Assembly: GCA_001770725.1 (NCBI GenBank)
Contig: MERU01000006.1
Coordinates: forward strand, 410,781-474,780
DNA: 64,000 bases
Source: Burkholderiales bacterium RIFCSPHIGHO2_01_FULL_63_240
Lineage (GTDB): Bacteria > Pseudomonadota > Gammaproteobacteria > Burkholderiales > Burkholderiaceae_C
Direction of reading: 5' to 3'
The position numbers and the translations under genes are program-made. This document shows positions 44,631-53,458 of this stretch, one piece after another. Position 1 is the first letter of the stretch. Each line of letters starts with the position of its first letter. Under the pieces are notes generated by a model. It saw only the letters and a list, made by a program, of their open reading frames with translations, did no database searches and was not told the DNA's origin.

Positions 44631-44755
44631 ACCGGGAGGCCTCGGGGCCGCCCCTCGCCCCGCCGGCTCGTCCTGCGTGGCGAAATCCCGGCGCATTTCC
44701 TCTCTCCCTGGGGGATCAAGCTCGGGTTTGCCCCCGTTGGGGGGCCCCGCCCGCC

Positions 44756-44761
44756 TACAAT
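44756..44761 (+). promoter_or_regulatory. -10-like element six bases before the ribBA start
   Basis: TACAAT, then CGAGGG, then the ATG at 44768. GAGGG may act as a ribosome site only if transcription starts earlier; otherwise the message would be leaderless. Confidence 0.45.
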
Positions 44762-44767
44762 CGAGGG

Positions 44768-45898
44768 ATGCCGATTTCACCCATTCCCGAGCTGATCGCC
44801 GAGTTGGCCGCTGGCCGCATGGTCATCCTGGTTGACGAAGAAGACCGCGAAAACGAGGGCGACCTCGTCCTGGCGTCCGACCACGTCACGCCCGAAGCCA
44901 TCAACTTCATGGCCAAGTACGGCCGTGGCCTGATCTGCCTGACGCTCAACCGCGAGCGTTGCGAGCGCCTGCAGCTGCCGCCCATGGCCACGCGCAACGG
45001 CACCAAGCACGGCACGGCCTTCACGGTGTCCATCGAGGCCGTCGAAGGGGTGACCACCGGCATCTCGGCGGCCGATCGCGCCCGCACGGTGCAGGCCGCC
45101 GTCGCCGCCGACGCCAAGCCCACCGACCTGGTGCAGCCCGGCCACATCTTCCCGCTGCAGGCCAAGGACGGCGGCGTGCTCATGCGCGCCGGCCACACCG
45201 AAGCCGGCTGCGACCTCGCCGGCATGGCAGGCCTGACGCCCTCGTCCGTGATCTGCGAGATCATGAACGACGACGGCACCATGGCGCGCCTGCCCGACCT
45301 GGAAGTCTTCGCCAAGGAGCACGGCCTGAAGATCGGCACCATCGCCGACCTGATCCAGTACCGCAGCCGCAACGAGAGCCTGATCGAGGCCGTCGGTCGC
45401 CGCACCATGCAGACCCCGGAAGGCCCCTTCGACACCCGCGTCTTCAAGGACCGCACCGGTGCCGTGCACATGGCCTTGAGCCTGGGCCTGGAAGGCGCCA
45501 AGCCCGGCCGCGAGGACGAGGTGCTGGTGCGCGTGCACGAGCCCTTCTCGGTGCTCGACTGGCTGGACGCCGGCAGCCGCAGCCACTCCTGGCCGCTGCC
45601 CAAGGCCTTGGCCGCCGTGCGCGAAGCCGGCCGTGGCGTGGTGGTGCTGCTCAACGTGGGCGACGACCCCGAGCGCCTGCTCGACCGCGTGCTGCCCGCC
45701 GACCCGCAAGCCACACCCAAGACCCCGGCCGACCTGCGCACCTACGGCGTGGGCGCCCAGATCCTGAAGTCCCTGGGCGTGCAGCGCATGCGCCTGCTGG
45801 GCAACCAGCAGCGCCTGCCCAGCATGGTCGGCTATGGCCTGGAGGTCAGCGGTTTCCTGACCGCCGACGGCCAGAGCCTGCCGGTGCCCCACGCCTGA
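44768..45898 (+). CDS. ribBA: RibBA-type protein: DHBP synthase with degenerate GTP cyclohydrolase II domain
   Basis: A 376-residue fusion. The N-terminal RibB half (about 1-205) is intact: VDEEDRENEGDLVLASDHVT and MRAGHTEAGCDLAGMAGL, making 3,4-dihydroxy-2-butanone 4-phosphate. The C-terminal half keeps the RibA fold (LRTYGVGAQILKSLGVQRMRLL). However, where RibA has its zinc cysteines it reads VRVHEPFSVLDWLDAGSRS, with none of them. GTP cyclohydrolase activity is therefore unlikely, and a separate RibA should exist elsewhere. It precedes ribH and nusB. Confidence 0.92.
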   Translation: MPISPIPELIAELAAGRMVILVDEEDRENEGDLVLASDHVTPEAINFMAKYGRGLICLTLNRERCERLQLPPMATRNGTKHGTAFTVSIEAVEGVTTGISAADRARTVQAAVAADAKPTDLVQPGHIFPLQAKDGGVLMRAGHTEAGCDLAGMAGLTPSSVICEIMNDDGTMARLPDLEVFAKEHGLKIGTIADLIQYRSRNESLIEAVGRRTMQTPEGPFDTRVFKDRTGAVHMALSLGLEGAKPGREDEVLVRVHEPFSVLDWLDAGSRSHSWPLPKALAAVREAGRGVVVLLNVGDDPERLLDRVLPADPQATPKTPADLRTYGVGAQILKSLGVQRMRLLGNQQRLPSMVGYGLEVSGFLTADGQSLPVPHA

Positions 45899-45966
45899 AG
45901 CATTCGCATCGCTCTTTGCGTTCTTTGACTTGTTCTTTTCACCTCGCTCTTTAGATTGGATGTCCC

Positions 45967-46431
45967 ATGCAAGGCGCTGACAAAGGTTCCGCCAACCGCC
46001 TCGACGGCCACGACCTGCGGGTCGGGCTCGTTCAGGCCCGCTTCAACGACGACCTCACCGGTCGCCTCGCCGCTGTCTGCATCGACGAGTTGCTGACGCT
46101 GGGTGTGCAGCGCAAGCACATCACCCACGTCACCGTGCCAGGTGCCCTGGAGGTGCCCGTGGCCCTGCAGGCCATGGCCGACAGCGAGCGCTACGACGCG
46201 CTGGTTGCGCTGGGTTGCATCATCCGCGGTGAGACCTATCACTTCGAGCTGGTCGCCAACGAGAGTGGCGCCGGCGTGACCCGCGTCAGCCTGGACCACC
46301 ACGTGCCCGTGGCCAACTGCATCCTCACCGTCGAGAACCAGGCGCAGGCCGAAGCCCGCGTCGAAGAAAAGGGCCGTGACGCGGCCCGCGTTGCCGTCGA
46401 GATGGCCAACCTGCTGGAAGACCTGCTGTGA
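45967..46431 (+). CDS. ribH: 6,7-dimethyl-8-ribityllumazine synthase
   Basis: A 154-residue enzyme condensing the RibB and RibD products; it assembles into pentamers or capsids. Signatures are [51 protein letters not shown] and [19 protein letters not shown]. Its stop overlaps the GTG start of nusB, an order widely conserved. Confidence 0.97.
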   Translation: MQGADKGSANRLDGHDLRVGLVQARFNDDLTGRLAAVCIDELLTLGVQRKHITHVTVPGALEVPVALQAMADSERYDALVALGCIIRGETYHFELVANESGAGVTRVSLDHHVPVANCILTVENQAQAEARVEEKGRDAARVAVEMANLLEDLL

Positions 46432-46934
46432 GCGACGTGACCTCGACCCCTTCCGACCGCAGCGGCGCGCCCGCCGCCCCACCGCGCGACCGCGCCAAGT
46501 CTTCGCGCCGCCGTGCCCGCGAGTACGCCCTGCAGGGCCTGTACGAGTGGCAGCTCAACCCGCGTGACCCGGGTGCCATCGACGCCGACCTGCGCGATGC
46601 GCCCGAGTTCGCCAAGTGCGACCGCGGCCACTACGATGCCCTGCTGCACGGCTGCATCGAGCAGGCCGCCCAGCTGGACGCCGCGTTGCTCAAGTTCCTG
46701 GACCGCTCGGTCGAGGAACTCTCGCCTGTCGAGCACGCCGTGCTGTGGATCGGGGCCTACGAGCTCAGCCACTGCCTGGACGTGCCCTACAAGGTCGCGA
46801 TCAACGAAGCCGTCGAGCTGGCCAAGGCCTTCGGCGGCACCGATGGCCACAAGTTCGTCAACGGCGTGCTGGACCACCTGGCCCCCGGCCTGCGCCCGGA
46901 CGAAGTCAAGTCGGCCCGTCCGAAGCAGCGCTGA
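46428..46934 (+). CDS. nusB: Transcription antitermination factor NusB
   Basis: All-helical RNA-binding factor for rRNA antitermination. The 168 residues begin with a disordered Pro/Ala-rich extension, then [18 protein letters not shown], the typical first helix. [19 protein letters not shown] and the C-terminal [20 protein letters not shown] follow. The start is a GTG that overlaps the ribH stop by 4 bases, so coupling to ribH is likely. Confidence 0.96.
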   Translation: MSDVTSTPSDRSGAPAAPPRDRAKSSRRRAREYALQGLYEWQLNPRDPGAIDADLRDAPEFAKCDRGHYDALLHGCIEQAAQLDAALLKFLDRSVEELSPVEHAVLWIGAYELSHCLDVPYKVAINEAVELAKAFGGTDGHKFVNGVLDHLAPGLRPDEVKSARPKQR

Positions 46935-46949
46935 CCCGTCCTCGCTGCC

Positions 46950-48104
46950 GTGTCCACGCCCCCCACGCAACCTGCCGTCACCCAGCCTCACGAGGTGGAT
47001 GCGGATCGGCTCGTGGTCGATGACATCGACACGATCTCCGAGAGCCGCCCGCTGCCCGAGCCCAATCCAGCGCAGTTGCGCCGCGTGCGGCCGGAATCGC
47101 TGCCGACCATTGGGCACATCGGCCGCTATGCGCTGAAATACGTGATCGGCGAGGGTGGCCTGGGCACCGTCTACGCAGCGCACGACACCCTGCTGTCGCG
47201 CCTGATCGCCATCAAGACGCTGAACGTTCACCTGCCGGCAGCCGAGCGCGAACACATCGACCGGCTGGTGCTGCACGAGGCCCGAGCCTCGGCCGGTCTG
47301 AATCACCCCTACATCGTCACGGTGCACGACGCCGGCACGAGCGAGCAGGGCAGCTACATCGCCATGGAACTGCTCAAGGGCAGTGACCTGCGCCAGCTCC
47401 TGTCCATGGGATGGAAGCCCACGCCGGAGCAGGCCGCGCTGATCGTGCGGCGCGTGGCCGATGCGCTGTCCTATGCCCACCACAAGGGCGTGACCCACCG
47501 CGACATCAAGCCGGCCAACATCTTCATGGTCGGGCGCACGCAGCCACGCGTGCTCGATTTCGGCATCGCGCGCATCCGGCAGGTCGAGGCGCTGGCTCAG
47601 CGCGACGACGAGGCCAGCCGATTCCAGGAACTGATCGGCGGCTCCCCCTTTTACATGGCACCGGAGCTGGTTCGCCGCGAGCACGGTGATCAGCGGGGCG
47701 ATGTGTACGCACTGGGTGTGGTGCTCTACGAGTTGCTGGCGGGTCGGCGAGCTTTCACGGGCGCATCGCTCGACGAGATTGCCGACGCGGTGTTGCACCA
47801 GCCGGTCAAGCCCGTGCACGAGGTCAACCCGGAGATCCCGCGCGAGCTGTCGGACATCGTGGCTCAGGCGATGCACAGGGATGTGGGCCAGCGCTACCGT
47901 TCGGCGAGGCGCTTTTCGCATGCCTTGCGAGACTGGCTGGATGGCGTCGATGGCGGTCGCCCCATCGCATCGGAAGCCGGGCCACGTCGTTCACGTCGGC
48001 GTGCGCTGTGGCGCCAGCCCCTGGTGTGGCTGCTGGCGATCAGCTTCGTCGGCCTGGTCGTGGCGCTGGCGGGCGTGTTCTGGTCGAGCATCCGCGGCGG
48101 CTGA
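46950..48104 (+). CDS. Membrane-anchored Ser/Thr protein kinase (PknB type)
   Basis: A 384-residue Hanks-type kinase. The N-terminal ~55 residues are likely disordered. The kinase domain runs from about 60 to 330 with glycine loop GEGGLGTVY (67-75), Lys 89, HRDIKPAN (183-190), DFG (203-205) and MAPE (236-239), so it should be active. A single C-terminal membrane helix lies at 358-378 with only a few residues outside, so no external sensor domain exists. It starts with GTG 15 bases after nusB. The substrate is unknown. Confidence 0.92.
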   Translation: MSTPPTQPAVTQPHEVDADRLVVDDIDTISESRPLPEPNPAQLRRVRPESLPTIGHIGRYALKYVIGEGGLGTVYAAHDTLLSRLIAIKTLNVHLPAAEREHIDRLVLHEARASAGLNHPYIVTVHDAGTSEQGSYIAMELLKGSDLRQLLSMGWKPTPEQAALIVRRVADALSYAHHKGVTHRDIKPANIFMVGRTQPRVLDFGIARIRQVEALAQRDDEASRFQELIGGSPFYMAPELVRREHGDQRGDVYALGVVLYELLAGRRAFTGASLDEIADAVLHQPVKPVHEVNPEIPRELSDIVAQAMHRDVGQRYRSARRFSHALRDWLDGVDGGRPIASEAGPRRSRRRALWRQPLVWLLAISFVGLVVALAGVFWSSIRGG

Positions 48105-48160
48105 GCCGATGCCAGGCCCCTCGGGGCCGATGAAGCCCGTGCCCGCTGCTCCGTTTCGTG

Positions 48161-49741
48161 TCAGCCCTTGCCCAGCACCACTTCCAGCGTGCGATCGCCC
48201 TGGCCGGCCCAGCGCCGCACCTCGTCGTCCAAGAGGTGCAGCGTGCGCGGGTGCTGCTGAGCCCAGGCGCGTGACAACACCAGCCTGACCTTGCCCGAGC
48301 GGGCCGGCTGCAGCGTGGCCACCTGCTCTGGCAGTTCCATGCGGGCGTGGTGCAGGATCAGGGCCAGGCGCAGGCACAGCACCTGCGACATCAGCACCGT
48401 GTCGTGCTTGTGTTCGGCCAGCTTGATGAGCTCACCGCGCTGGCCCAGCGCCAGGGTGGCCAATCGGCGCAGTTGCGACTGCGAGTAGCCCGATGCGTCG
48501 ACGTGGCCCAGCAGGTAGGCGCTGTGGCGGTGGTGGTCGTGATGGGAGACCATCATGCCGATCTCGTGCAGCGCGGCGGCCCAGCCCAGTTCACGCATGT
48601 GTTCGCCGTCGCTGCTGGCCTGGGGCTCGGCCAGGCCTTGCCACAGCGACAGGGCCCGCTGGCGCACGCGCGCGGCCTGGGCCGTGTCCACCTGAAAGCG
48701 CCGCTGCAGCTCGCGCACCGAGGTGTCGCGCGGGTCGGGCTGGCGGTGGTCGCGCGTGGCCTCGATGCGATCGTCCAGGTCGAAGATGACGCCCTGGCGC
48801 AAGGCGCCGCGCGCCGGGCGCATGACCTCGATGTCGAAGTGCTGCGACAGGGTGTAGAGGATGCTCAGGCCGCCGCCCAGCACGGCCTTGCGCTCGGGCT
48901 TGAGGCCGGGCAGGGTGAGGTTCTCGGCGTTGCCGGCTTCCAGGCAGCGTTCGATGCACCAGCGCAGGCCCTCGGGCGTGATGCTGCCGTCGGTGATGCC
49001 ATTGGCCGCCAGGATCTGAGCCACCGCACCCACCGTGCCCGACGAGCCCAGCGCTTCGGCCCAGGCCTCGCGCGGAAAGAGCGTGAGCGCTTCTTCGAGT
49101 TCGGCGCCAGCGGCGATCTGGGCGGCGCGGAAGTTTTCTGCCGTGTACGTGCCCTGCGGGAAGTGCTGCATCGACAGGCTGACGCTGCCCACCGCGAAGG
49201 ACTCGACCTGGCGTGCGCTGCGGCCGGTGCCCAGGATCATCTCGGTGGAGCGCCCCCCGATGTCGATGACCAGGCGCGGCAGCTCGCTGGGTTGCAGGCG
49301 CGAGACGCCCTGGTAGATCAGGCGGGCTTCCTCGCGGCCCGAGACGACCTCGATGGGCCAGCCCAGCACGCGGTTGCCGCGTTGCAGGAAGGCGTCGCGG
49401 TTGCGAGCCTCGCGCAGCGTCTGCGTGGCCACGGCGCGCACCTGCCAGGGCTCGAACCCCTTGAGGCGCTGGGCGAAGGTGGCCAGGCAGGCCAGGCCGC
49501 GTTGCGTGGCCTCTTCGGTCAGCATGCCGCGGCTGTCCAGGCCGGCGCCCAGGCGCACGGTCTCCTTGAGGTAGTCGATGCGCTTGTACTTGCCCTTGGA
49601 CACCTGCGCGATCTCCAGCCGGAAGCTGTTGGAGCCCATGTCGATGGCGGCGAGCAGGTCGGCAGGGCGGCTGCGATCGGTGGCGGGGGCGGTGTCGGTG
49701 GGGCGGGACTTGGCGGGTGCGGTGCGCGGTGCGAGGCTCAT
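48161..49741 (-). CDS. ppx: Exopolyphosphatase (Ppx/GppA family)
   Basis: A 526-residue actin-like-fold phosphatase that shortens polyphosphate or hydrolyses pppGpp. The first phosphate loop is AAIDMGSNSFRLEIAQV and the second is VIDIGGRSTEMILG, where the usual GGGSTE carries Arg for Gly. The C-terminal HD-like helical domain includes AALHEIGMMVSHHDHHRHSAYL. It converges on the kinase gene. A CACAAT hexamer 8 bases before the ATG hints at a very short leader. Confidence 0.93.
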   Translation of the reverse strand: MSLAPRTAPAKSRPTDTAPATDRSRPADLLAAIDMGSNSFRLEIAQVSKGKYKRIDYLKETVRLGAGLDSRGMLTEEATQRGLACLATFAQRLKGFEPWQVRAVATQTLREARNRDAFLQRGNRVLGWPIEVVSGREEARLIYQGVSRLQPSELPRLVIDIGGRSTEMILGTGRSARQVESFAVGSVSLSMQHFPQGTYTAENFRAAQIAAGAELEEALTLFPREAWAEALGSSGTVGAVAQILAANGITDGSITPEGLRWCIERCLEAGNAENLTLPGLKPERKAVLGGGLSILYTLSQHFDIEVMRPARGALRQGVIFDLDDRIEATRDHRQPDPRDTSVRELQRRFQVDTAQAARVRQRALSLWQGLAEPQASSDGEHMRELGWAAALHEIGMMVSHHDHHRHSAYLLGHVDASGYSQSQLRRLATLALGQRGELIKLAEHKHDTVLMSQVLCLRLALILHHARMELPEQVATLQPARSGKVRLVLSRAWAQQHPRTLHLLDDEVRRWAGQGDRTLEVVLGKG

Positions 49742-49809
49742 GGGGCCCTATTGTGTCCGCATTGCGTGACCGCCCTCGTGACAACGCCCAGGGGGTTTGA
49801 CACGGTTGC

Positions 49810-49815
49810 TAAGAT
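49810..49815 (+). promoter_or_regulatory. -10-like element six bases before the ZIP transporter start
   Basis: TAAGAT, then CGGGCC, then the ATG at 49822. A TTGACA at 49798-49803 is too near (7-base spacing) to be its -35. Confidence 0.35.
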
Positions 49816-49821
49816 CGGGCC

Positions 49822-50682
49822 ATGACCCTGACCTACATCATGGCCACCACGTTGTTCGGTGGCCTGGCTTCCGTGTTGCTGGCCGCGGGCCTGTCGGCCC
49901 CCTTGCTGAGCCTGATCGTGCGCCACCTGGTGAGCCTGTCGACCGGGGTGCTGCTGGGCACGGCGCTGCTGCACGTGCTGCCCGAGGCCTTCGAGTCCGA
50001 TGTCGCGCCCCAGGCCTTGTTCCTGACCCTGCTGGGTGGGCTGATGTTCTTTTTCCTGCTGGAAAAGGCCGAGCTCTACCGCCACGGTCACCACCACGAG
50101 CACGACCACCACGATCACCACCACGGCTTCGACGCCGAGCAGGCCGGCCGGGGCGGCTGGAGCGTGCTGGTCGGCGACAGCATCCACAACTTCTGCGATG
50201 GCGTGCTGATCGCCGCGGCCTTCCTGGTCGACACGCAGGTGGGCCTGATCACCGCCATGGCCATCATCGCCCACGAGATCCCGCAGGAAGTGGGCGACTA
50301 CATCGTGCTGATCAACGCGGGCTTCTCGCGCGCCCGGGCGCTGGTCTACAACCTCATTTCGGGCATGGCGGCGGTGGTTGGCGGCGTGCTGGGCTACTTC
50401 CTCATCGAGCCCTGGCAGCACCTGCTGCCCTACCTGATGGTGATCGCGGCCAGCAGCTTCATCTACGTGGCCGTGGCCGACCTGATCCCTCAGTTGCAAA
50501 AGCGCCTGCACCTGCGCGACACGGCCCTGCAGATCGTCTGGTTGGCCGTGGGCCTGGGCTTCATCGCGTTGATCACGGGCAGCCTGCATGGCCATGACCA
50601 CGAACACGGCCACGCACACGATCACGAGCATGGCCATGCGGAGGTGGCGTCACCTTCGGCATCGTCTGCGCAGGGGCAGTGA
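49822..50682 (+). CDS. ZIP family metal transporter
   Basis: A 286-residue inner-membrane importer of zinc or other divalent metals, with about eight helices. The metal site in helices IV and V is visible as SIHNFCDGVLI and HEIPQEVGDY. A cytoplasmic loop is histidine-rich (HGHHHEHDHHDHHHG), and a second His cluster lies at the C-terminus (HDHEHGHAHDHEHGH), typical of metal sensing or buffering. The metal cannot be told from sequence. It converges on a DMT transporter gene. Confidence 0.92.
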   Translation: MTLTYIMATTLFGGLASVLLAAGLSAPLLSLIVRHLVSLSTGVLLGTALLHVLPEAFESDVAPQALFLTLLGGLMFFFLLEKAELYRHGHHHEHDHHDHHHGFDAEQAGRGGWSVLVGDSIHNFCDGVLIAAAFLVDTQVGLITAMAIIAHEIPQEVGDYIVLINAGFSRARALVYNLISGMAAVVGGVLGYFLIEPWQHLLPYLMVIAASSFIYVAVADLIPQLQKRLHLRDTALQIVWLAVGLGFIALITGSLHGHDHEHGHAHDHEHGHAEVASPSASSAQGQ

Positions 50683-50704
50683 GGGCAGGGCAGCCCAGCC
50701 GTTT

Positions 50705-51592
50705 TCAGGCGGGTCGCCAGCGCGTGGCTGCCACCCCGGCGCCCACGATGAGGGCCATGCCCAGCAACGTGTCCCAGCCGAGTGATTCACCGAACAGCAG
50801 CATGCCGAAGACGGAGGCGTGCACGATGCCCAGGTACTGCAAGCTGGCGTTGACCAGCATCGAGCCACGCGCGTAGGCCCGCGTCATCAGCAGCTGCGCG
50901 ATGGTGGCGAAGGCCCCCACGCCGACGAGTTCCAGCCAGGCGCGCCACGGGATGTCGGCCAGCGCGGTGGGGTTGCCCTGGCCCGGGATGAGCCAGGTCA
51001 GCGCGCCCAGCAAGGTGCCCATGACCGAGAACCAGAACACCACCCGCACCTCGGGCTCGCCCAGGCGGCCCAGGGCCGTGACCTGCACATAGGCCGTGGC
51101 CGCGAGCATGCCCGAGACCACGCCCAGCAGCCCGGCAAAGAGCTGGTCGCGCTCGAGGGTGGGATGCAGCACCAGGGCCACGCCCGCGAAACCGATGGCG
51201 ATGGCCGCCACCAGGCGCGCATCGACCCGGGCGGTGTGCAGCAGGGCCGCCCGCAGCAACAGGAACACCGCGATCCACACCGAGGACATGTAGTTGAGCG
51301 TGACGGCGGTGGCCAGCGGCAGGTGCCCGATGCAGTAGAACCACAGCGACAGCGCCAGCACCCCCGCCAGCCCGCGTTGCACGTGCAGGCGAGGCACCGG
51401 GGTGCGCAATGGCGTGGCCGATTGCCAGGCGATGCCGGCCATGATGATGGCGCCCACCAGCCCGCGCGCGCTGACCACGGCGGCGGTGCCGAAATGCGCG
51501 GAAGCGAGCTTCACGCACACGCCCATGCAGGCGAACAGGACGGTGGCCAGCACCATCTGCGCGTAGGGCGAGGCGCAGGCCTTGGCGGGCAT
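50705..51592 (-). CDS. DMT superfamily transporter (EamA type)
   Basis: A 295-residue inner-membrane protein with ten hydrophobic helices in two repeated EamA units: ATVLFACMGVCVKLASAHFG opens the first and FAGLLGVVSGMLAATAYVQV the second. The last helices include GILLFGESLG-like MLLFGESLGWDTLLGMALI. The family exports amino acids or other small metabolites; the substrate is unknown. ATG at 51592 is chosen; a TTG at 51610 is also in frame. It follows the Rieske gene on the same strand, separated by a repeat element. Confidence 0.87.
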   Translation of the reverse strand: MPAKACASPYAQMVLATVLFACMGVCVKLASAHFGTAAVVSARGLVGAIIMAGIAWQSATPLRTPVPRLHVQRGLAGVLALSLWFYCIGHLPLATAVTLNYMSSVWIAVFLLLRAALLHTARVDARLVAAIAIGFAGVALVLHPTLERDQLFAGLLGVVSGMLAATAYVQVTALGRLGEPEVRVVFWFSVMGTLLGALTWLIPGQGNPTALADIPWRAWLELVGVGAFATIAQLLMTRAYARGSMLVNASLQYLGIVHASVFGMLLFGESLGWDTLLGMALIVGAGVAATRWRPA

Positions 51593-51630
51593 CAATGCTT
51601 GTCGGTGCAACAGCTCACCATGATCCAGCG

Positions 51631-51694
51631 ACCACCGTAGATCCGGCTTTGCCGGGCTACCGGTGGTGCCCCCTTGAGGGGGCAGGCGAAGCCT
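51631..51694. repeat. Palindromic repeat-like element at the 3' end of the Rieske gene
   Basis: ACCACCG (51631-51637) pairs with CGGTGGT (51661-51667), enclosing CCGGC/GCCGG. It is followed by GCCCCCTTGAGGGGGC (51668-51683) and AGGCGAAGCCT. This layout resembles palindromic elements common between genes in Comamonadaceae. It covers the stop codon and the last ~12 codons of the oxygenase gene, and may also act as a terminator. Confidence 0.55.
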
Positions 51695-52820
51695 GTAGGG
51701 GGTGGGCCATCATCTTGCGGTACCACTCGTGGAAGTGCTGCATGCCGTCTTCCATCGGGCTCTGGTAGGGGCCGACCTCGTTGTCACCGCGCTCCATCAG
51801 GGCACGGCGACCGGCGTCCATGCGCTCGCCGATCTCGTCGTCCTCGATGCAGGTCTCCATGTAGGCGGCGCGCTGGGCCTCGATGAACTCGCGCTCGAAG
51901 GCGGCGATCTCTTCGGGGTAATAGAACTCCACCACGTTGAGCGTCTTCTGGGGGCCTTGCGGGTACATGTTGGAGACCACCAGCACGTGCGGGTACCACT
52001 CGACCATCATGGTCGGGTAGTAGGTCAGCCACACCGCGCCTTGCGACGGCTTTTCGCCGCCGCGGTAGTTCAGCAGCACCTCGCGCCACTTCTTGTAGAC
52101 GTCCGAGCCCGGCTTGTCGAAGCCCTTGGAGACGCCCACGGTCTGCACCGAGTAGGCGTCGGCCATGTCCCAGCTGAGGTCGTCGCAGGTCACGAAGTTG
52201 CCCAGGCCGGGGTGGAAGGGCCCGACGTGGTAGTCCTCGAGGTAGACCTCGATGAAGGTCTTCCAGTTGTAGTTGCACTCGTGCAGCTCGACGTGGTCGA
52301 GCACGTAGCCCGAGAAGTCGAGGTCGCCGCCCGGCTTGAAACGCGCATCGATGCCGGCCAGGTCGGCGGCGATGTCGCGGCCGTTGTCCTCGAACAGCAG
52401 CCCGTTCCAGTTGCGAACCTTGTAGTTGTTCAGGTTCAGGCAGGGGTCGTGGTCGAAGTGCGGCGCGCCGATGAGCTCACCCTGGTGCGAGTACGTCCAG
52501 CGGTGCAGCGGGCAGACGATGTTGTGCTTCGTGTTGCCGCGGCCGCGCAGCATGAGCGCCTGGCGGTGGCGGCAAACGTTGGAGATCAGCTCGATGCCGT
52601 CTTTCGTGCGCACCAGCACGCGGCCTTCCTTTTCCTGAGGCAGCGCGAGGTAGTCGCCCACCTCGGGCACGCTGACGGCGTGGCCAAGGTAGCGGGGACC
52701 GGACTGAAAGATGCGCGCTTGCTCCTCCTTGTACAGTTGTTCGTCGAAGTAGACGTGAACTGGCAGCTGGGTGTGGGAGCTGCGGGCAAGGGCGTTGAGC
52801 GCAGGACTCAGGTCGGACAT
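51657..52820 (-). CDS. Rieske-type aromatic ring-hydroxylating oxygenase, alpha subunit
   Basis: A 387-residue oxygenase subunit. The Rieske cluster ligands are C83 and H85 in NVCRHR and C103 and H106 in CPLHRW. The mononuclear iron ligands H198 and H203 lie in LEDYHVGPFHPG. The rest of the catalytic domain follows (WLTYYPTMMVEWYPHVLVV). No reductase or ferredoxin gene is adjacent, so the partner and substrate are unknown. The start at 52820 is backed by GGGGA; 52838 is in frame. The C-terminal residues SPAPSRGHHR come from a repeat-like element. Confidence 0.9.
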   Translation of the reverse strand: MSDLSPALNALARSSHTQLPVHVYFDEQLYKEEQARIFQSGPRYLGHAVSVPEVGDYLALPQEKEGRVLVRTKDGIELISNVCRHRQALMLRGRGNTKHNIVCPLHRWTYSHQGELIGAPHFDHDPCLNLNNYKVRNWNGLLFEDNGRDIAADLAGIDARFKPGGDLDFSGYVLDHVELHECNYNWKTFIEVYLEDYHVGPFHPGLGNFVTCDDLSWDMADAYSVQTVGVSKGFDKPGSDVYKKWREVLLNYRGGEKPSQGAVWLTYYPTMMVEWYPHVLVVSNMYPQGPQKTLNVVEFYYPEEIAAFEREFIEAQRAAYMETCIEDDEIGERMDAGRRALMERGDNEVGPYQSPMEDGMQHFHEWYRKMMAHPLQASPAPSRGHHR

Positions 52821-52894
52821 GATCCCCAGGATCTCCAAAAACCAATGTCAACCCGCCTCGCAAGGCATTTGAGGCTTCGCGAGGACATGTGAAA

Positions 52895-52910
52895 CCCGGC
52901 CGAAGCCGGG
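52895..52910. other. Hairpin in the 52821-53179 gap
   Basis: CCCGGC, CGAA, GCCGGG: a stable stem with a tetraloop, upstream of the oxygenase gene on the minus strand. Nothing else coding is seen in this 359-base gap. Confidence 0.4.
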
Positions 52911-52979
52911 GACGGCAGCCCGGTGCAATCCGGGGAACCCTAGATTCTAGCCGGGGGGGTGGGGTGGGGCAAGCCTGAG

Positions 52980-52999
52980 GGTTTGCGTCGGCGCAAACC
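52980..52999. other. Second hairpin in the 52821-53179 gap
   Basis: GGTTTGCG pairs with CGCAAACC around TCGG. No T-run follows on either strand. Confidence 0.4.
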
Positions 53000-53081
53000 G
53001 GTGGGTGAAGGCCTGAGCAGGGCCCGATTCCAAGGCCCGCTCTCCCTCATGGGCGGGGCGTTCCGGCCGGGGCAGTCGAAA

Positions 53082-53087
53082 TAGAAT
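53082..53087 (+). promoter_or_regulatory. -10 element of the xseB-ispA-dxs transcript
   Basis: TAGAAT about 93 bases before the xseB ATG; the -35 region is weak (TTCCGG at 53061). Confidence 0.45.
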
Positions 53088-53179
53088 ACGCGTTTGCCCG
53101 CAGAGGCGTTTTCAGACGCTCTTCGTGTCACCCTGTGCGTTGACTTCTGCGTCGCCGTTCCCGGACCCCCATCCTCTCC

Positions 53180-53458
53180 ATGGCCCGATCACCCTCCACC
53201 CCCGCTGCGCCCACCACCGCTGCCGCGTCGAACGCCCCTGGCGCCGAAGCCCTGCCGGCCACCTACGAGGCGGCCATGTCCGAGCTGGAGCAGCTCGTCG
53301 CGCGCATGGAGGCCGGGGCCTTGCCGCTGGAGCAATTGCTGGTGGCCTACCAGCGCGGGGCGGCGTTGCTGGGCTTTTGCCGCGAGCGCCTGCAGGCGGT
53401 CGAGGACCAGGTCAAGCAGCTCGAAGGTGGGCAACTCAAGCCCTGGGACGCCGCATGA
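53180..53458 (+). CDS. xseB: Exodeoxyribonuclease VII small subunit
   Basis: A 92-residue helical subunit. The family core is [20 protein letters not shown] followed by [20 protein letters not shown] and a C-terminal helix ending EGGQLKPWD. The first ~27 residues are an Ala/Pro/Thr-rich extension. It overlaps ispA by 4 bases (ATGA), the conserved xseB-ispA-dxs order. Confidence 0.95.
   Translation: MARSPSTPAAPTTAAASNAPGAEALPATYEAAMSELEQLVARMEAGALPLEQLLVAYQRGAALLGFCRERLQAVEDQVKQLEGGQLKPWDAA

Noticed and set aside
44631..44767. FMN riboswitch upstream of ribBA
   Set aside because: The conserved FMN aptamer motifs are absent; only GC-rich sequence and a -10-like hexamer are seen.
49798..49815. 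TTGACA with TAAGAT as a promoter of the ZIP gene
   Set aside because: The spacing is only 7 bases, far too short for a sigma-70 pair.
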